This document shows, one piece after another, positions 59,325 through 64,000 of a DNA stretch of 64,000 nt. Under the pieces are notes generated by a model. It worked only from the letters and a program-made list of their open reading frames with translations, ran no database searches and was not told where the DNA came from. The position numbers and the translations under genes were made by a program. Source of the DNA: Bradyrhizobium sp. LMTR 3 (GTDB lineage: Bacteria; Pseudomonadota; Alphaproteobacteria; Rhizobiales; Xanthobacteraceae); NCBI RefSeq assembly GCF_001693485.1, contig NZ_MAXC01000053.1, forward strand, positions 310,001 through 374,000, given 5' to 3'. Positions within the stretch are counted from its first letter, which is position 1; each line of letters opens with the position of its first letter.

Positions 59325-59455
59325 GATCGCTCGTGCTGCCGGAATAGGGAGTCCCGCAGTCCTATAACGGGTCGATCCGCGCAGCGCCAGCGGTCGGGAC
59401 GAAAACCTGAGGCAGCATTTTACCGGGATTTTGGCCGATCCGGACCGCTTTCCGC

Positions 59456-59833
59456 TCAGGAACGATGCAGAACCGCTTCGATCGCTGCCCGCGCCTGCGC
59501 AACCGCCTCGCCAAGTTCGGCGAGCGGCGCCGAAGCGTCGGAGCCGCCAGCGATTGCCGCCTCCAGCCGGGCTGCGGCGTCGGCGACAGCAAAAGCGCCG
59601 ATCGCACGGGCCGAGCCCTTGAGCGTGTGCGCCAGTGCGCCGGCATCCGCAGGCATGGCGGTGAGCCTGTGCACCAGTCTTGCCGATTGGGCCGAGAACA
59701 TCGTCAATACCTCCCGCTCGAGGCCAGCATCGCTGAACGTCATGCGGTCGAGATGTTCGAAATCAATCGGCCCGTCGCAGGGAACCAACGGTGGCGATGG
59801 CATCCATTCTACCCGTTCGAGATGAAGCGGCAT
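59456..59833 (-). CDS. Single-domain histidine phosphotransfer protein (Hpt)
   Basis: A 125-residue Hpt protein. The phospho-accepting histidine is His69 in ALAHTLKGSARAIGA, and helices on both sides fit the four-helix Hpt fold. The start at 59833 is chosen as the first ATG before the conserved helix FEHLDRMTFSDAGLEREVLTMF; a longer frame reaches 59956. It lies divergent from the polar-growth gene across a CtrA-rich spacer, suggesting a role in cell-cycle or motility phosphorelays. Its kinase partner is unknown. Confidence 0.85.
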   Translation of the reverse strand: MPLHLERVEWMPSPPLVPCDGPIDFEHLDRMTFSDAGLEREVLTMFSAQSARLVHRLTAMPADAGALAHTLKGSARAIGAFAVADAAARLEAAIAGGSDASAPLAELGEAVAQARAAIEAVLHRS

Positions 59834-59995
59834 GGCAAGGTCCGGATCGCCCCTACCGCGTTGATTCCCGGAGGGCATTTTGGTCAGCCAATCACGACAG
59901 CAGTTAACGGAACGTTCGCGGGACGCGCCGCAACTTTGCCTTGTTTTTGCCGACAACCCGCCCCGATCCCAAAAATTTGTGTATCCCCTAAGGCC

Positions 59996-60046
59996 TTAAG
60001 GAACAAAGCTGTTAACGATGATTAAGGATGATTAAGAATGTGTTAA
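59996..60046. promoter_or_regulatory. TTAA array with exact CtrA box upstream of the polar-growth gene
   Basis: TTAA occurs at 59996, 60012, 60022, 60032 and 60043, the last four spaced 10, 10 and 11 bases. The pair at 60032 and 60043 forms an exact TTAA-GAATGTG-TTAA box, and the text GATGATTAAG is repeated. The spacer of 385 bases between the Hpt gene and the giant gene has no other gene. CtrA binding at this helically phased array is inferred. Confidence 0.65.
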
Positions 60047-60219
60047 TCACGGCCATTTCATTCGCATCGCTCAACCAATAGGATGTTCGCGGATGTAGCG
60101 GACAAGCTGCCGGGGGCATGCTTGCGGTCCGCGGGGGGTTATGAATCCGGCTTCGAGCTTGCGGGGGCATTTTTGCAAGAACGGCCGGATGCGTAAGTTT
60201 AAGAGGGCTCGGACTGCAC

Positions 60220-63200
60220 ATGGCGAACAATCCCAAGAAGGTCAAAGATCCCACTGAAGTTGCGCTCTCCGCCATTCAGGAAGCGCTCAACATCAGCGAT
60301 ACGACCGTCGACGCCAGCCGAAATTCGATCGGCGGCGAACTCACGCAGCCGATCATGCCCTCCGCCGCGCCGCCCTATTCAGAAACGCAGTTCGATACGC
60401 GCGCAGGCGCCGAGCGGCCCGCGTTTGATCCGATCGAAGAGCCGCGCGGCCCACGCCGCGCCGCCAACGACGATCGCGAAACCATCGGACAGATTCTGCA
60501 GGCGATCCAGAAGAACCATCCTGCCCGCAGCGTCTACACGCTTGCCACCGTGTTTGGCGGCGTCTGGGTGCTCGGTTGCGCCCTTCTGACCGCCAGCTTC
60601 CTGCCCTCGCTGCAGGCGGCGATCGGACAGAGCGGCGGCGTGCTGGTGCTCGCCGGGCTTGCGGCGTTGTTCTTTGCGCCGGTGCTCTTGTTCTACTTCC
60701 TCGCCAGCCTTGCCTGGCGCGGCCAGGAAATGCGGATGATCGCGCAGTCGATGGCGCAGGTCGCGATCCGCTTCTCCGAGCCTGAGGGGGCCGCCGCCGA
60801 TTCGATGGTGACTGTCGGTCAGGCAATCCGCCGTGAAGTCGCCGCGATGGGCGACGGTGTCGAGCGCGCGATCGCGCGCGCCGGCGAGTTGGAAACGCTG
60901 GTCGCCAATGAAGTCGCAGCGCTGGAGCGCGCCTATAGCGACAACGAAGTGCGCATTCGCGCGCTGCTGCAGGACATCGCCCATCAGCGCGACAATCTGG
61001 TCGGCCAGGCCGAGCAGGTTCGCAGCGCCATCTCCGGCGTCCAGATCGACTTGCGCCACGACATCGCGCTGATCTCGGACGCGATCGCCTCACGCGTCGA
61101 CGAGGTCGCAAAGAGCATCACCGGCGCACTGGAAGAGCGCGGCCAGCACATCACGGGCGCCTTGAGCCATGCCGGCGACAACATGATCCTCGCGCTCGGC
61201 GAGCGCGGCGGCGACCTGCTCGATCGTCTGGAAGAAGCCAGCGCCGAGACCACGCGTGCCGTGCTCGACGCTTCCGAGCGGCTGACCACCAGCCTCAACT
61301 TCAAGACCGGGCACGTCCATGACGAGTTCGTCGATCTTGCCGATCGCGTCCATGAGATGCTGAACGAGCGCCTCGATCGCATCACCAGCGAATTCGAGCA
61401 GCGCTCCTCGACCATCGTCGACGGCATCTCGGACCGCACCGAGCAGGTCCACGACTCCCTGAAGAATTCCTCCGACTCGCTCTTGCTCGAACTCGAGTTG
61501 CGCTCAGGCGATCTCGTCAGCAAGATCGACGACGCCGGCAACCGCCTCGCGAGCCGCATTCTCACCTCCGGCGACAAGGCCAGCGACGCGCTGGACGTGA
61601 CCGTGAACACGCTGGTCGCCAAGGTGATCAGCCAGACCGAGAACGCGCACGACAGCCTCGCCCTGCAGATGAACGCTTTCGACGAGCTGGTGAAGAACCA
61701 GGGCTCGGAGCTTTCGGAAAAGTTCGCCCGCGACAGCGGCACGCTGGGCGCGCTGATCACGCGGCACATCTCCGAGTTCGACCGCACCGTCAAGACCTTT
61801 GGCGGCGAGATCGTTGAGCGCATGGGCCAGCGGACCCAGGAGATATCAGACAACCTGAAGAACTACGTCGACACCTTCGACACCCGCCTGGTCTCGAACA
61901 GCGGCGAGATCACCGCTTCCCTCGATCAGCGGCTGCTGCAGTTCGAAACCCAGCTCGGCACCCGGGTCAACAGCCTCGACGCTTCGCTCGACAACAAGAT
62001 CAAGTCGTTCGACGAGACCATCGACGGCCGCCTGAAATCGCTGGAAACCACCTTCGACGCCCGCGCCAAATCCGTCACCGAAACCATCGACGGCCGCCTC
62101 GGCACGCTGGCAGCCTCGTTGACCGATGGCGCGGCGCAGGCGATCCAGTCGATCGACCAGCGGCTCACCCTGCTCACCTCCTCGCTGACCGAGGGCACCG
62201 CACAGGCGATTGCAGCGGTCGACCATCGCATTGCCAACGTCACCGAGACCATCGACGGCCGCAGCGCCCATTTGACCGACACCATCCAGGCGCGGTTCCT
62301 GGACATTCATCAGGGCATCGAAACCCGCGTCGGCGACATTGCCAGCGGCGTCGAGACCAGGGTCGGCGCCATCGCCGGCGACATCGACACCCGCGTGGCG
62401 CAATTTGAGGATCTGCTCGGTTCACGCATCGAGGCTGTGGCCGGCCGGATCGAAAGCAGCGGCCGCCAGGCCAGCGAGGATCTGATGTCGCGCGCCGAGA
62501 TGCTTTCCTCCGGCATCAAGTCGCATGTCGAGGACGCCGAACGTTCTCTGACCAACCTCGTGGTCAATACCTCCGAGACCATCCAGACCGGCGCACGCAG
62601 CGCGCAGCAGGCGCTGCTTACGGTTTCCTCCGATGTCGGCGCGCAACTCAAGCTGACCTCGGCCGAGGTCGAGGCCGCCCTCACCGCGGTGGGCACCGGC
62701 GCGGCCAATTCGATCCTGACCAGCGCCAAAGACGCCCAGACCACGCTGGTGTCCGCGTCCTCCGAGGCTGCCGCCCAAATCAAGTCTCTCGCCGCCGACG
62801 TCGAGCGCACCCTCTCGGCCGCAGGCGACGCCACGGCCGCATCGGTTCTCGCCGGCGCGCGCGAGGCGCAGACCACGCTGGTGGCCGCGTCCGACGACGC
62901 CGCAACCCACGTCAAGTCGCTCGCCATCGACGTCGAGCGCTCGCTATCGGTCGCCGGGACGGCAGCCGCCGAAGCCGTTACCGCAGGTGCCCGTGAAGCA
63001 CAGAGCACGTTGGTCGCCGCCTCTACCGAGGCCGCCAATCAGGTCAAGTCGCTTGCAGCCGACGTCGAGCGTTCGCTGTCGGTCGCCGGCACGGCAACCG
63101 CCGAGGCCGTCACCGCAGGAGCCCGCGAGGCGCAGAGCACGCTCGTTGCCGCCTCCACCGAGGCCGCCAATCAGGTCAAGTCGCTTGCGGCCAACGTACA

Positions 63201-64000
63201 GCGTTCGCTCTCGTTCGTCGGGACGGCGACCGCCGAGGCGATTACGGCAGGCGCCCGCGAGGCCCAGAATACCCTGATGAGCGCGTCCGCTGACGCATCG
63301 ACCCAGGTCAAGGCGCTCGCTGCCGACGTGGAGCGTTCGCTCTCGATGGCCGGCAATGCCACCGCCGAATCGATCACGTCGGGCGCACGCGAAGCCCAGA
63401 ACGCGTTGATCACGGCGTCTACGGAAGCCGCCAACCACGTCAAGTCGCTGGCGATCGACGTCGAACGCACGCTGACTTCCGTCGGCACCAACACTGCGGC
63501 CTCCATCCTCGGCACCGCGCGCGAAGCCCAGAACTCGTTCTCTGCGACCTCCGCCGAGGCTGCCAACCAGATCAAGGCGATCGCCGCCGACATGGAGCGT
63601 TCGCTCGGCGTCGTTACCGCCAGCACGACCGATACCATCCAGACCACCGCGCAGAACGCGCAGAGCGTGCTGGTCGCCGCAACGAACGAGGTCAGCTCCA
63701 AGGTCAAATCGACCTCGGCCGATATCGAACGTTCGGTACTCGCCGCGAGCAGCAATTTCGGCTCGACGATGACCGGCAAGACCGACGAAATCGTCACCTA
63801 CGTCCAGCAGCAGACCGACCGTCTGGCGCAGATCGTCGACAGCCGCCGCGGTTCGCTGGTCGAGGCGCTCAGCGCCAGGACCACGCAACTGACGACAGAC
63901 ATCGACCGTGTCACCGGCGACGCCCTGAAATCGATCGAAACACGCGGCCAGGCGTTCTCGCAATCGATGTCGACCCACGGTTCGGAAGTCGCGCGCACGA
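60220..64000 (+). CDS. Giant coiled-coil protein, polar-growth hub type (GPR/RgsE-like), 3' end outside window
   Basis: The open frame runs from 60220 to the window end, 1260 codons with no stop. Residues 1-100 are polar and disordered. Two membrane helices at about 104-128 and 140-165 anchor it. The rest is a nearly continuous coiled coil rich in Ala, Thr, Ser, Asp and Glu, with apolipoprotein-like 22-residue repeats (SLTDGAAQAIQSIDQRLTLL, SLTEGTAQAIAAVDHRIANV) and a 44-residue periodic zone near 767-1170. The pattern matches GPR (growth pole ring) of Agrobacterium and RgsE of Sinorhizobium, hubs for unipolar growth, and resembles TipN of Caulobacter in layout. The call is by architecture, not by alignment. 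An exact CtrA box is upstream. Confidence 0.75.
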   Translation, partial: MANNPKKVKDPTEVALSAIQEALNISDTTVDASRNSIGGELTQPIMPSAAPPYSETQFDTRAGAERPAFDPIEEPRGPRRAANDDRETIGQILQAIQKNHPARSVYTLATVFGGVWVLGCALLTASFLPSLQAAIGQSGGVLVLAGLAALFFAPVLLFYFLASLAWRGQEMRMIAQSMAQVAIRFSEPEGAAADSMVTVGQAIRREVAAMGDGVERAIARAGELETLVANEVAALERAYSDNEVRIRALLQDIAHQRDNLVGQAEQVRSAISGVQIDLRHDIALISDAIASRVDEVAKSITGALEERGQHITGALSHAGDNMILALGERGGDLLDRLEEASAETTRAVLDASERLTTSLNFKTGHVHDEFVDLADRVHEMLNERLDRITSEFEQRSSTIVDGISDRTEQVHDSLKNSSDSLLLELELRSGDLVSKIDDAGNRLASRILTSGDKASDALDVTVNTLVAKVISQTENAHDSLALQMNAFDELVKNQGSELSEKFARDSGTLGALITRHISEFDRTVKTFGGEIVERMGQRTQEISDNLKNYVDTFDTRLVSNSGEITASLDQRLLQFETQLGTRVNSLDASLDNKIKSFDETIDGRLKSLETTFDARAKSVTETIDGRLGTLAASLTDGAAQAIQSIDQRLTLLTSSLTEGTAQAIAAVDHRIANVTETIDGRSAHLTDTIQARFLDIHQGIETRVGDIASGVETRVGAIAGDIDTRVAQFEDLLGSRIEAVAGRIESSGRQASEDLMSRAEMLSSGIKSHVEDAERSLTNLVVNTSETIQTGARSAQQALLTVSSDVGAQLKLTSAEVEAALTAVGTGAANSILTSAKDAQTTLVSASSEAAAQIKSLAADVERTLSAAGDATAASVLAGAREAQTTLVAASDDAATHVKSLAIDVERSLSVAGTAAAEAVTAGAREAQSTLVAASTEAANQVKSLAADVERSLSVAGTATAEAVTAGAREAQSTLVAASTEAANQVKSLAANVQRSLSFVGTATAEAITAGAREAQNTLMSASADASTQVKALAADVERSLSMAGNATAESITSGAREAQNALITASTEAANHVKSLAIDVERTLTSVGTNTAASILGTAREAQNSFSATSAEAANQIKAIAADMERSLGVVTASTTDTIQTTAQNAQSVLVAATNEVSSKVKSTSADIERSVLAASSNFGSTMTGKTDEIVTYVQQQTDRLAQIVDSRRGSLVEALSARTTQLTTDIDRVTGDALKSIETRGQAFSQSMSTHGSEVART
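62518..63837 (+). repeat. 132-bp (44-codon) tandem periodic region
   Basis: The motif (A/G)TCAAG or a close variant recurs with exact 132-base spacing at 62518, 62650, 62782, 62914, 63046, 63178, 63310, 63442, 63574 and 63706. The repeat unit in protein is about 44 residues, containing AGAREAQSTLVAASTEAANQ and VKSLAADVERSLSVAGTA. Units at 63046-63309 are nearly identical; the outer ones are diverged. The 44-residue length equals four 11-residue coiled-coil hendecads. Confidence 0.9.

Noticed and set aside
62944..63978. Antisense frame over the coiled-coil repeat region
   Set aside because: Its apparent repeats mirror the 132-bp repeats of the real gene on the plus strand.
1..64000. Search by eye for rRNA, tRNA, CRISPR, insertion sequences, prophage or an integrative element
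   Set aside because: No cloverleaf-type sequence, direct-repeat spacer array, transposase or integrase frame was recognised, and gene content looks uniformly chromosomal.

Overview
The window looks like a chromosome segment of a Bradyrhizobium-like alphaproteobacterium (order Hyphomicrobiales, formerly Rhizobiales). It is GC-rich. It carries the alphaproteobacterial flagellar regulators fliX, flaF and flbT, several exact TTAA-N7-TTAA (CtrA-type) boxes, GGAAC-N16-CGTT (EcfG-type) stress promoters, interspersed palindromic elements that I recall from Bradyrhizobium genomes, and a giant polar-growth-type coiled-coil protein of the kind described as GPR/RgsE in rhizobia. No rRNA, tRNA, CRISPR array, insertion sequence or phage was recognised. 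The organism assignment rests on gene content and memory of the families, not on a search.

Layout. 1-3069: flgC (cut by the window edge) and flgB, divergent from fliO-fliP. 3221-11.7 kb: a diguanylate cyclase, a CusF-like periplasmic protein, small unknowns, a FAD-linked 2-hydroxyacid dehydrogenase, DUF1488, a PLP-fold protein and a class III adenylate cyclase with TPRs. 12.1-15.8 kb: a 1257-residue exported helical-repeat protein behind an exact CtrA box. 16.9-19.8 kb: fliL-fliM-DUF6468-motE. 20.2-23.7 kb: flgF-flgG-flgA-flgH behind a sigma-54-like promoter. 23.8-31.9 kb: stress and metabolic genes (YidB, GlsB/YeaQ, an ETR1-like hybrid kinase, PRC barrel, an exported SspB-like protein, a DehI-like protein, a hydratase, DksA, an NAD(P)H-binding protein and an HxlR regulator). 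32.0-42.7 kb: fliX divergent from flgI-flgJ-flgN, then flaG, flaF, a flagellin remnant, flbT, and flgE-flgK-flgL. 42.8-59.9 kb: housekeeping and accessory genes (msrB, DAO-type oxidoreductase, sixA, uspA, DUF1127, a MocR regulator, YdcF, MHYT-GGDEF-EAL, DUF892 ferritin-like, LPG-synthase-type membrane protein, SGNH hydrolase, DUF2147, ferredoxin-NADP reductase, thioesterase, 2Fe-2S ferredoxin, Hpt). 60.2 kb to the end: the 5' part of the giant coiled-coil gene.

How it fits together. Most flagellar genes here encode one flagellum: export gate (FliOP), rod (FlgBCFGJ), P and L rings (FlgI, FlgA, FlgH), switch and stator support (FliLM, MotE), hook and junction (FlgEKL), and flagellin control (FlaF, FlbT). 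The visible regulatory sites suggest a Caulobacter-like hierarchy: CtrA boxes at early or cell-cycle genes (flgB, fliX, the TPR protein, the polar-growth gene) and sigma-54 -24/-12 elements at late operons (flgF, flgI, flgE). A separate EcfG-type regulon is visible at yidB-glsB and the PRC-barrel gene, probably also at the DUF892 gene. The most unusual items are the ETR1-type sensor lacking the copper-ligand histidine, the signal-peptide-bearing SspB-like protein, a module shared by FlgE and FlgL, the exact 132-bp periodic region in the polar protein, and a five-copy GGTGCAA operator array in front of the MocR gene.
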